From: Smittia aterrima
Taxonomy: Eukaryota > Arthropoda > Insecta > Diptera > Chironomidae
Assembly: GCA_033063855.1 (NCBI GenBank)
Contig: CP093831.1
Span: 2,418,001 to 2,482,000, forward strand
Length of the DNA stretch: 64,000 bases
Direction of reading: 5' to 3'
Below are positions 10,856 through 22,592 of the stretch, piece by piece. How positions within the stretch are numbered: position 1 is the stretch's first letter; every line of letters starts with the position of its first letter. The notes under the pieces were generated by a model. That model made no database searches, was not told where the DNA came from, and saw nothing but the letters and a program-made list of their open reading frames with translations. The position numbers and the translations under genes are program-made.

Positions 10856-11055
10856 TCAAACAAGTTCAAAAGAATTTGACGAGCGATTTACGATGTTTTC
10901 AATGTATTTTTCCAAGTTTTTCTTGGAATTGATCTCTTGTGGCCATAACAATTCAATCACAGTGACATATTCCTCATGAGAAACAAGATCATAAAAAAAT
11001 CTTCTGAAGAACTCTTCTAATGTCAAATATTTATTTTTTCTTGCATTTGTTTATC
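10856..11055 (-). pseudogene. Orphan terminal-exon-like reading frame
   Basis: A minus-strand frame is open from about 11055 to a stop at 10856-10858. It has no ATG and ends LWPQEINSKKNLEKYIEN, then IVNRSSNSFELV. The composition (FFRRFFYDLVSHEEYVTVIE) looks like a real helical protein rather than chance. AATAAA on the same strand follows immediately at 10847-10852. A usable acceptor is ttgacattag just before the EEFFRR part. I found no convincing upstream exons in 11-13.8 kb. It may be the last exon of a small unrecognised gene or a leftover gene fragment. I do not recognise the family. Confidence 0.35.
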
Positions 11056-13881
11056 AGACTCAGAGGATTTAACACTAACACTGTTAACCTAATAATCTAG
11101 AAAGAAATAAAAATAAATTTGACAAAGCAAATCGTCGTTCGATCATTCTGCAGCATATTTGACCTGAAAAGTTTTCTGAGAAAAATATTTTTTTGCGTCA
11201 CTCAAACATGAAAATATTTATTTTTACTTTTGTTTTTAAATTTGAAATTTCTAAAACAACTTTTTTAAGGTGTCGCCATGACTTTGATTGAAGGGTGTTC
11301 AGGTCGTCAAAGGAAATCTCTGGCTTCCTTTTGTCTTCATCGTTTTGAACATAAAGATTTCCGTGCTCTCAACGGATATTGCAACAACGAAAGGAACTCG
11401 ACTGTGTCAAGTGAGTGGGGTAATCATCCAAGTTTTTCTTTCGTAAATAATTTTCTTTAAGCTAAACGGACAAGAAGATTCTTCTTTCAATTGCTCGGTC
11501 GAGTAAAGAGGAACATCATCAAATCGTTTATTTATAAGTCACCTCTCGCTCATAAGTGGAGTGAAAAATCTTCATTACTCGGCATATGAGCGGCCGCAGG
11601 AACCTCGAATGCGACTCAACTGTTCATTACCGTTTTCACGTCGCCGTCTTGCCTACTTCGCTTTGATTGAAAAAGATCAGAAAAGTATAAATAATATTTT
11701 TTTCTCATCTCCACCTGATGATTGATTCTGCCTCGCGATGCCAAAAAAACACTTAAATTACGGATATGAATTCACAGGTTTAAAAAAAGAATCCGCGCAT
11801 TATGGAGCAACGAGCTTGGTTTTCCTCGAAGCGAGAAAAAAAACTTTTTTTTTGTTGTAATTGAACATGTTCAATTAAATCTGTTAATTAGGCCAAATGT
11901 AATGAGTCTAAAATTAATTACACTCGAGTTGACTTTCATAATTCTGCTGTCCACGTCCAAATCGTTTTCAAATTTTCACACTCTCGCCCATTGGTCAACA
12001 AGCGATTCGCAATTTACATTCATCAATCTGTAATTATCTGAAATTGAAATGAAGCCACATGGGAAATGTAAAATGTGGAGCGATGCAAATGCAAAAAAAC
12101 CGCAGAAATTTTTCCATTGTTTAAAATTTGCAATTTTATTGATTACTGCAACTGTTTCATTCAAAGTTTTTTTTTTTTATTTCTTGACTCAGATTTGTTT
12201 TCTTAATCGTGAAGCTCTTAGAGAGCGTGCACATTTTAATTGCAATCAGCAAACTAGAATTAGACTCGAGAATCTTCTCTCTATTTTAAATTAATCAAAT
12301 CACTTACATTCACTACAGTTTCAATTATCACAGTAATTTTTAATCCTCTTCTTTCGCCTTTTGGCAACGACTCATAAATCACGACACGTTCGTTGACATA
12401 TTTCATAGTTTAAGTTACTCCAATCTAAATTCTCTTTTAAATGCTTCTGGCAACATCACGTGACGGAATTTATGAATCGCGAGGAGAATTTCTTTGCGAA
12501 CAGGCGCCGTTCTACAGTTGTCAGTACTTAAAAGTTTTCAATTAAACCTGAATGCAAATTTCATTCAGTTTTGTTTGTTCACTTCGCTTTTTACAGATTA
12601 GGAAGCTGATTCATTCTGGTTATCAGTAAAGCTATAAATTACATTAATTACAATAGTTTTCATTATGGTAATTAAATCTTGAAAGGGTTCGCGCTTCAGA
12701 TCATTTAAGGAAAAAGTTTTTTGTTTTTTTTTTGTTTTGTTTTCACTCCAAAATATTTTTATGCGATGCTTTTGAAGTAAACATTTAAGAAACTAATTTA
12801 TCACAAAATTCTTCTTGATTAAGGAGGAAATCTTAATCGTTTAATCTGTTTTTATGAGCTTTCTCTTTTTAATCATCATAAATTGTCATAATTGTTTGGC
12901 ATGTCGGTCCCTACACTGAACGAATGAACCACAGCATTGAGGAATTTAATTCTTAAAAACATTTAATGTTGAATTGCGCAATTTCAATTTAAATTTCAAT
13001 ACAACACCGCGAGGAAAAAAGCTCTTGCAAACTATTTTTGTCGTCTTCGTTTAGAGAAGCTTTCGTTTCTTATTGTCATTTGAATTTTTATCTCTTTCTA
13101 AACCGAAATCTCAAGGTTTTTTGTTTCAGCAAAGTGGGGAGAATTCGTGAAATGAATTAACCATGGAGCTTAATTGGGTTTCGACTCCCATTCGAGCTCC
13201 TTACTCATTCAATCTCTGTGCCATCGTCTTCAAATGTCTTTGTGTACCGTTCAGTTTCTCATTCAAATATATCGCTCTAACGATCTATTTACGTGAAGTT
13301 TTGAGTCAATAAACTTTTTACACCTTTGCGAGCTGATGAAAGTGACTTCGTATATTTCAATCGTTGATGTTGGGGGAGAAAGGCCATGAGTCATGTGATT
13401 TTTTGTTTTCGCATTTAGCTTAATCTTCCAGATAGATATTTCGGTTAGTGCGGTTGACTGGTGATTGCACTTGACCTGAATAATTTTTGTGGCTTCTCTT
13501 TGATTGCGCATCTCGTCACTTCTCATGATGATTCCTTTTCAAAGTCGTCTCAACTCCGAAACGTTGAAATATGCCCGGAGTTAGTTGATTAGAAAACTTT
13601 TCTCTTCAGCTCATTCAACAAACTTTCTATCCAAAAACATATTTTGGCTTTGTTTTGAAGCGTTTGCAGTTTAAAAGCACAACAATGCGACGCAACTCCT
13701 CCGTTCAAACACACGAAAAATGAATTTTCATGCAAATTTCGACGTGTGTTTGATTTGGACTCTCTCGCCATCGACACGCAGCAGAAAATGTTGAACATTT
13801 GGCACAAAATTTGAATTTCAAGTGATTTTGAAACCAATGTTGAGTGTTGTTGTCTGCATTAATTCACGCACGCGTTGCACT
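11056..13881. other. Gene-poor spacer upstream of HGH1 and downstream of the GPCR
   Basis: About 2.8 kb of AT-rich sequence with poly-A/T runs and scattered short open frames that lack family similarity or coherent splice sites. One plus-strand frame at 11278-11460 begins MTLIEGCSGRQRKS and is followed by a GTGAGT donor-like site after 133 nt, but nothing joins it. The GPCR 3' UTR should occupy the right end. Confidence 0.4.
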
Positions 13882-16800
13882 TCACACTTCGACGGGAGGT
13901 CCTGCAGTCACTGTAGTTTCTTGTTGAGTTGTACCACTTTGACAATTCGAGAATTGACATCCAAACTTCCTCGAGCTGTCGCAAACAATTTTCAAAATTG
14001 ACTTCTTCTCCTTGACCGTCGGGCTTTCGACGTTTTGTTGCTGCTGCTGTTGGTGCTGATGTTGATGGTTATCGTAGGTGCTCAAGGCAATTTTAGCAGC
14101 ATCCGGAGGTGTCAAATACTTGCACGTAACAAACGATTGTGTTCGTCGAATGTTGTTCGCTTTAATTCCGCTGCCTTTCAGTCCCAAATTTAAACTTTTA
14201 TGCAAATTGTTTTGCCGGTAGTTTTTGATTCTCGTGCTACAGCTTCGTTTTAAGCTGTTCAGTTTCTCAAGCCGTTCATTTGTCTTCTTATCGACGCCAA
14301 GCAGTCGTCTAACTCCACGTCGAACTCGCTTATTACGGTAAGCGAAGATGATAGGCGAGCACAGATTTGCGGAAAGAACAAACAGCACTGACAAAAGTGT
14401 TATGTTTGACTTCTTGATGATGCTGTCTTGTCCATGGATCAGCGACAAGAGTCCGTACGGGAAATATGTTAATAAAAACATTATCACAACTGTTGAGGGA
14501 GAAACAAAGAAAGCTCATTAAAACGTAAATAATTTGGCGATTGACGCAACTGGGAAGGGAAAGTCATTGCACCTTGAAAACAGTTTTTTATTTGTCTCGA
14601 GCCCGCGTTCGCTTTTTTACTGGAGCGCTTTCTATCAAAATTAAACCGAATGACGTCAGAAGTTTGGAAGTTTTAAAAGTTCAAGTTTGACAACAATTAA
14701 AAATTCGTTTACGAACAACAGAAAAAAATGTTTAATCGATACACTTGACGTCATGTTTAGGCGGCTTTCGATCATCACGGTAAAAGTGAATCTTTACGAC
14801 GGTCGTATCGTTCCGTTTTATGATTTATTGTGATTTATTCGTGCTTAAACACAGCTGCAAAAGAAGCTATCACGAGATTTATTTCTGTTGGCTTTCATCA
14901 TCTTTAATGAGACTTTTGAAGGATTTTTCGGGTTTCAAAAATTGACGACAGAGATGACAAATCAGTTAAGCTTATTAGCAAAGCTTCAAGACTGGACAAA
15001 ACTAGAATGACATTGCTTTATTCATTCGTTGTTTTGAGGTAGGTCGATTGTTTTAATTAGCGAAAAATTAACAGAAAGATTTGCAAAAATGTTTTTGAAA
15101 ATTATAATTCTAAGTCGAACGTCTTAGTTCGTGCCAGACTCGGTCGTGATACTTTACGACAGTCATAACAACTCGGAAATGAAATTTTTGTCAAGCCCCG
15201 TGTCGTTCTCAACTCATAAAAGATTAATAAAATCTCATCGTAAAAAGATGAATCTGCAAACACTTTTCTCGCAGTTTTCTTGAATACTTAAGACGATTTC
15301 ACGATGTTTGGCTAAACTGAAATTAATTACATTTCACGAGAAACCCGTCGATCGCTGTTTAGCAGTTTGGCAAACTAAGGAGTTCTCGGAATTGAGAAAG
15401 ATATTTTTTCTTCGGAGCGAGATACTCTGAATGTTTACTTTCTGATCAGTCAACAAAAAGCATTGAGAGCGATGACAACATTCACTCAAACTTTCCCAAC
15501 GAATTGCGTCAAGCGGCGTTTAAAACTGTCAAAAGTAATTTGTGCTTACCTAAAATGCTAATTCTTGCAGCTCTCCCCTCCTCTCTGTACTTGAATAGTG
15601 ATGAAGCATTAGAGAGACGATGACGAAGCGATGTCATGTATCGCAAAGCTTTCGGCGACGCAGTCATCGACGGCAACTCAAGCGTCTGCTCGGGATGATT
15701 ACTCATCATCTCCTCAGACGATTCATCAATTTTCTGGAGGTTCGGCGTTGATTGAACTTGCCGAAGCGAACCGCGCCTCACGTCATCGTACAAAGTCTCT
15801 TCTTCGCTAAGCAAATGTTTTGCACTTTGATTGCGTTTTAAAGTCTGATCACATGCAGTCGTTAAAGTTAAAAGAATGTTTTGATGTTGTTGAGATTGTG
15901 GAACGTTTGGTGACGTCTCGTCGATTATATTTAGCATTGGCATTAGCTCATGGGGCGGAGATGAGAGGAGAAACGTTTTCGTATCACTAAAAGCACCAGT
16001 GTTGATATACGAGTAGTGATTACTATTATTATTGAACTGTTGATTGTTGAGATTATAACAATCATGTTTATCAATTTTCATAGTTAGCCCGTCAGTGACT
16101 TGGTGTTGTGGATGAAAATAAATGTTGTTATCTATCGGCTGTTGTTTGTTCAGTTGATGTTTGTTTACATGTGAAGATGAGGTTACTAATAGAAGGCATT
16201 GTGGACTTGTCAGTATGGTCGACTGCTGTTGGTGTAGATTAGCGGTCGCTGCCAAATTTAATGCGCTCTGAAGTAAGGGCGATGATCCATTCTGACGCAT
16301 TCTTTGCCCACTCTCACGTGCTTCCGAATAGATTCGCCAATACATAACACTCACTACCAGACATGGAACGATAACAATCGAAAGGAAGTAAATTAGTAAG
16401 AACGTCGTGTTGTAGACGTTCTTATCAGAGAATTTGTCAAACCCGTTCGATGGAAATAGTTCACTGTCATCCGTTCGAAGGGCTGACGCAACACCAAAGG
16501 CAACAGCAACAATCCAGCAGAAGACAATGAGAAACCAAGCTTTAATATCTGATATTCTCGAGTGATATCTGAGAGGATCAGTCACAGCAATAAATGTGTC
16601 CATCACGACTAAAAGCATTGAGAGAACACTAAGAGCTACGACAAGATCCAAACTCCAACTCTGATAGTTCCCAAGCACATCACGTTCAATCCTCTTAATT
16701 CCATTGTCATCGTCATTGTTGGAGTGCAAGTTTTCAATGGTTCTAATTGACAATTGGAGGCATTCACGCGTTTGATTAGCGCATTCAACTGTAACGTTAT

Positions 16801-17059
16801 TGTCCACCTTTGTCGCATCCGCGGTCATTTCGCTGTCATTGTGTTTGACGTTCACTGCACTCGTAGATGAATTTGCATTTACATTGAAGGCATATGGTGA
16901 TAAAATGAGGCAACTGATGAAGTTGACTAGAAGAAGGTTTATGACGAAACGATTAGCTGTCGTACGTAGACTGGGAGTCACCCAGAAAGCACCGATCGCT
17001 AGTAGATTCACACATCCGGATACAACCAGAAGAGCACCAACAAAAATATCTCCAATCAT
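13882..17059 (-). CDS. Orphan class A (rhodopsin-like) G-protein-coupled receptor
   Basis: Exon 1 is 15550-17059 and exon 2 is 13882-14489, joined in phase 1 across a 1060-bp intron within TM6 (ARISIL/VVIMFLLTYFPYG); 705 residues. TM1 starts near residue 5 (FVGALLVVSGCVNLLAIGAF), TM2 NRFVINLLLVNFISCLILSP, then a long glycosylatable loop (NSS, NDS, NVT, NQT), TM3 SLDLVVALSVLSMLLVVMD, TM4 KAWFLIVFCWIVAVAFGVAS, TM5 FLLIYFLSIVIVPCLVVSVM, a very long Gln/Asn-rich third cytoplasmic loop, and TM7 SVLFVLSANLCSPIIFAYRN. The motif after TM3 is DTFIAVTDPLRYH, so the usual DRY arginine is a threonine; NPxxY reads SPIIFAY and CWxP reads TYFPYG. The tail has a polyQ run (13996-14070). TDPLRYH resembles amine-type receptors, but the ligand is unknown. 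The CAAAATG start is plausible. Confidence 0.85.
14490..15549 (-). other. GPCR intron
   Basis: The donor is G/GTAAGCAC at 15549 and the acceptor is CCCTCAACAG ending at 14490. I saw no exon, RNA gene or repeat inside its 1060 bp of AT-rich sequence. Confidence 0.75.
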
Positions 17060-20000
17060 TTTGCTTTATGTTGACTGATTGAATTCAAGCTGCGTCGTTT
17101 GATCTCTCGAACATTTCAATTTGTCGCTTCAAATCACGAGGAGGAACAAGAAGAATTTCTCCTTCCAATCGATAACATTTCGCAACTCAATCGACAAGTT
17201 ATTTTTCTTTTTTTTTCGCCGGGCTTGTTAGTTTCTATGTCAGTTTGTTTTCGTTGGAAAATAAACTTGATAATTGTTGTCTTCACGTAATTAGGCTTAT
17301 TATCGGCGCATTTATTAGCATCTCGATCGTCGACACTGTTACAACGTCGCAGATTCCCGTGAAGCAATAACGTTTTTACGTAATATCGCGTTTTCTCCGT
17401 TGAAGCTTCTTGACAACAATCGAGAAGAATCTGGAATAATAGAAAAAGTTTACATTAGTTTCAATTGGTCAAAAGAGACTCTCGAGTCTGTTGCAAATAA
17501 TTGAGGAATGTTAACAAGACAATTACGAATTGAAATCTAATATTTAAATAATGCAATTATCTTCCAATTAGTCTCAGACTTTCGAGGAGTCGATTTAGAT
17601 GCAAAATGCTTTCGAAATCAGTAAAAGCTTCTAGTGAAAATAAATTTTAATTTCATCCTGACATCTCCATAAAAGCTCTGGGATTACTCTCTCACGGTGG
17701 TTGCTTATCTCGAGCATTGCATAAGAACCCGCATTGCACAACAAAACATAATAGTTCAGTGTGACATTAAGAATTCATAAACGTTTTCAATGTCAGCGAT
17801 GAGGGGAGGGAGCGGCGAAATGTAAGTAATTGAATGAGACGTCAGAATTTTAAAAGACTCAGCGTGATGAAGCGAAACTTCATAAATAATCTGATAATAT
17901 GAAGCGTCCGGGGTTAAAATAGAAATCGACTTTTGTGAGTGTTGCGTAGACGGCATTAAAAGGATCGATAGTGATGCACTTGGAGGTTCTCGTGCCAGGC
18001 AAACCATTCTCATCGAAATAGATAAAATATTTACAGAGTTTTCCATTGTTTGTTTGTGCGGCTTTGTAAGCTTCAAATTAAACGGGGGCGTATACAGTTT
18101 CTGCTACTGCTCATACTGCTGATTACATTAAACAAAAGTTAAGAAAGAAAACGCGAACTTAATTATAATAAATTTTCAATGTGAAGATCATCACAAATCT
18201 CCGTCGGTCTTTTTCAGTTTGTGTGACTTTGTAAGAAAGAACTGAGCGAAATTATTGAAAGCAGATGTAGAGAGTTTAATCCAAGGGAACTCAGAAAATT
18301 GCATCGAAAACTTTTTGAAACTTCTCAAACTATGAAGATACACAAAAGTCGCTTTTAATTGCATATTTTCGTCTTGCTCATGATGAACCGCAACTGTTAT
18401 CTGCAAATTATTGAAGCATCTTGGCAACGTCGTGTAATTTCGTGCAAAACTTTATCGTACGCTCCAAGCTTATACCTTCAAGTGTCTCAAAGAGAAGGAC
18501 CGAAAAAGAAAAAAAAAACTAGAAACTGAGAATTTATCAGAAGAAAACGAAAACTTAAGAGAACCCTCATGAACAGGAACTTGTCTCAAGTCAGCTGCTG
18601 AGATTTATGCAGCAGAAAAAAAATTGCATGAAATTCCCACGGCAAGTTGATCGCTCTTTTTAAAACGAGTTTTGTTCGTTGCAGTGCGCAGAGATAAATT
18701 CCTCTCGCACAGCAAACAAGTCTGCGCTCATTCCTCAAGTTGTGCTTCGAGCTAATTCAAGACGAGACGAAACATTTATCCAATCAATCGACGCACCAGC
18801 AATGAGACTCTCGTTAGCCTTCAAAGCTCCAAAAAACTAGAAAGAGCTAGAGCGAAGTGTTTTTGGACACTGACTGCTTCAAATAAATTAAAATTCGACG
18901 GCGACTGCTATTAATAGAACAGCGACTGACTTTTCCTCGACTGTCAAACAAAAACATTTCAAACTACAAAAAGATGAGTTTCGGTATTTCTCTTACTATG
19001 TTTCTCTCTCATCTCAGTGGCGTCTTTAACAGTTTCGTGTGGAAATTCCCATTCACGTTTTGGCAGGTTTAAGTTGAATAATCGTCAACAAGACAACATA
19101 AGAAATTCAAAGTCATGATTACCCATCGAGATGACGACTTTGCCTCTTAGCTTTGTTTACATGCAGATTTCATATTTTTTTTTTCATCTTGCTTCGCGTT
19201 ACGTTCCAAGACAAACGCAAACTTAAATGCGATGATACGCGATAACGTCTTTCTTTCTCTCGTATCATCATCCTTCTCTTAATGTAATGGTTTGGAAATA
19301 AATTCTTTGGGTGGAAGAAGAATGAGAAATGAGCTTTGATCGTGAGGGATTCTATGTCATCGTTTAAGTGAAACTCCCCCGCATGTGATCTCTCGGACGA
19401 GATCTTGACGTTAAGGAATTTTTTTTGTTTGTTTTTACCTCGCATTTCCGCCACAAGGCAAACACACCCGAGAGTGATACGTCCACCATGAATTTGCTTT
19501 TAGCTTATTGGTTTCTTGTAGTAAAGCCAAAAAGAGATCCCTCACGTCAAGTTTATTTCGTTTTCGTTTGAAATAAAATGGAAATTGTAAGGAAACTTCA
19601 AACTAAGCGGTCGGGTCAATGAATTCTAATTTGAAAAGTCATTTTACGTCTTCAAGTGTTCCCCACGAATTAATTATCGTTCGAAATTAACTAAAAAATC
19701 ACAGTTAACTTTTGTGTGTTGGAAAAAGTCAACGAGAGTTCATTTCCCTTACCTGTTTCACTAGAATTGTTTGTTTCACTTGCGTAAATAGCTTCGCTTT
19801 TACTCGTTGAGCTGCTTGTGCTTGGTTAAAGGCCAAATTAACTTTTCGATAATTTTTCAATAAAACTTTCGTGAAGACATTAATTAATGAATTTGAAGTA
19901 CGCGAAAACAAAAAACGAATCGCAGAATCAAACACTTTTCAAGACTGCAAGTCTCGCTCGAAGCTCAAGTCTCTCGGTATTCGTGCACTTTTTTATTTTT

Positions 20001-22592
20001 TCAAAAATAAAAACGCAAGAGCCTTCAGAAAATTATTTTGCTTCTCTTTTAACTTTAATTTTCTGCTCCGCGTTCGCAATATCACTCGAACTGGTAGTTT
20101 TGCTAGTTTCAGATTTTATTTTTTTTGCTAACTTGATCTCTTTGCTCTCGTCTTCTTCTGAAAACTATCACTAAGCAAGTTTCAAACTCAATTTCACTCC
20201 GTGAATATTTTAACGAGTCTTCAATTTTTCACGAATCACAATTTTCCCACAAAAATTGGAACAGTTTTTTATTTTATATTTTTTTGCTTAATTTTTCTTC
20301 TCTTTTTTAAGATTTCTTCAGTTATGCTTCAGCAACACAAAAAGAGAAGTAAATAATAAGAGAAACACAAACTAATAATGTTCACGACGTTGCAGAAATT
20401 TCATTTCCTCATCTTTTTCTTACGACAGACGAAGACTGACTGAGCTGTGGAAATGAGTGCGATAGAATGTTATAATGCGAGACTCGGAGGAGAGAAAAAC
20501 AAGCGAAACATTGAGAGACTTTACTCAACGGCTTGAAAACGTTAACTCGCTCAATGCAATCGGCTCAAGCTCGCTCCATTGCAGAATCTAAAATTGACAA
20601 ATTTTCCGCATTGCGCGGCTTCCCAACAATTCGAACAATAGAGGAAAAATGAAAATCCCAAAATCGTGGGAGAATTATGGTTTTTTGTTCCCCACTAGTG
20701 AGATCACTGTACTGATCAGATATGAGGCTATTTAACTTGTGTAATTATAATTAAAACTAAAAATAACTCAGATAGAACTTTTCGGGTTTTCCAGACGAAA
20801 AAAAAAACTAGAAATCTTTTTGATTTCCGGAAGCAATTGCGTCATTCTCATTCTTTTGAAACTCATATCGCATTGCTAAATCCAAACAAATACATGATAA
20901 TCTTGTTGCTCTGATTATGAGCTGAACAAAGAATTCGATCATGAGAGAAATTGAGATGATGACGCTTCGGTGTCATTGAAACGATTGAGATTCTGCTCTT
21001 GTTGTGAACAGCTCGTGATAGCTTTTGATGGAATTAAGTTTATTTCATAAAACGAAATGATTGACAGATGGGAACGACCTGCGGTGATTGAGCGTGGGCG
21101 ATGAAGAGGCTTTCCTCATTGGAACGTGAGATATCGAAAGTACTTGAGGAATTTCCTTTGAATTATTAATTTCTTAGAGGTTCGTAGAAATAAAGAATTA
21201 TTCAAAACGCAATGCCCCCAATGAAGTGAGATCAGGGCTGAATGTGATTTATTATATTTTCAGCTTTAATCAACATTTCCAGAAGCTTTCAAGCTCTTAA
21301 CAGTTTATCGCAACAGCAATTATAATTGAAGCTTGAAAAATAAGTTCGATTTCAACTGAAAAAAGCAATAAAACGTCGCTTTGCCTACACGAGTTAAATA
21401 AAAGCGAAAATGAAGTTGAAAAGCGAAAACTGTGTCTGATCTGGCGTGCAAAATCTTTTTTTTTCCATTGTTTCAACTCGGCCGTCGTCGATGTTTCCGC
21501 CTCGGGCCAAAGCCACATCGAGTGATATTCGGCTCGAAATCCGAAAGAGAGAAGAGAAACAATCGAGGAACAAACGTGATGTGAATTTATTGGCCCTCAC
21601 ATATATCGTCGTTGTCGTCGTCGGACGACATTGAGTCTACAGAAATTTTTTGGGATATTTTATTTGGATTTCTTTTCTCATCCACAGAAATATTGTCGGA
21701 TAAGATTATCATAATCGATCGGATCGTGGAGTCTTTACAAAGATTTGTCTTTATGAGAAGTCAAAGCGATTGCGGTTTCTTTTAGATTTCAGGTTTGCTT
21801 GCTTGAGTAGGTGGAAACTAACAGAGTTTGTCTGAGTCAGAAATCTTTAAATCTTTGACATTCAATTAACGGCAACAACATAAACTGACAGTTCTCTCTT
21901 GCTCCCATCAAGTCTATCTTGCAGTTTGCACACGTGTTGGATTCGCATTCGTGGAAAAGGACGATTCAATTTGTTTGATGTTAAACAGTTTGTCATCTTT
22001 GGCAACATCATGATTGAACAGCAGAGACATTTAATAAAATTAATGGATTTGCACATCCTTGTCGTGTCGGTTGACGATAAATTTTTACTTTAGATGCATC
22101 GAGATCTCGACCAAGTCGAAAGTAAATTCATGGGAAGAGACAGCAAATTAAAGGATTTGTCGACATGAAAATTAGTTCAAGCATGACTCAAAGCTGTTCA
22201 AAGCTTCACAAAATGGAAATTTTGGATTAAGATTTTCGAAACGTTCGCTACAGATGGTTGAGAAAGACATAAAACGAGACTCTCTCGGTTGGTTGTGTAA
22301 CTTAACTGCAAACACGAGACACACAGTCTCAGAATTCTTCTAAGAGACGATGAGAAATGATTCAACATTTGCTTGAGACAGAACAAAAATCTTTCTTGAT
22401 TTTTTATTCATCAACTAACAGAATTTCTCGTTAATTTGAAGACAAATGTTTAATTAAAAAAAATCTTTTGCTGATCAGTTTCAAAATTTTCTGGGAGCAG
22501 GTGGAATATAAACTAACAAACTTGAAGGTGAGCAAGGTCTTCTCGAAAAGTTTTTTATTTATTGAAAATAGAAAGAACTCACTCAACACTTT
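17060..22592. other. Long intergenic region between SARDH and the GPCR
   Basis: About 5.5 kb with no coding model I can support. It is AT-rich, with poly-T tracts and GA-rich stretches (near 20500 and 21540) and many short chance frames on both strands. It should contain the GPCR promoter and any non-coding 5' exons, and at 22400-22592 the SARDH 3' UTR. No TATA box, tRNA or repeat family was recognised. Confidence 0.4.
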
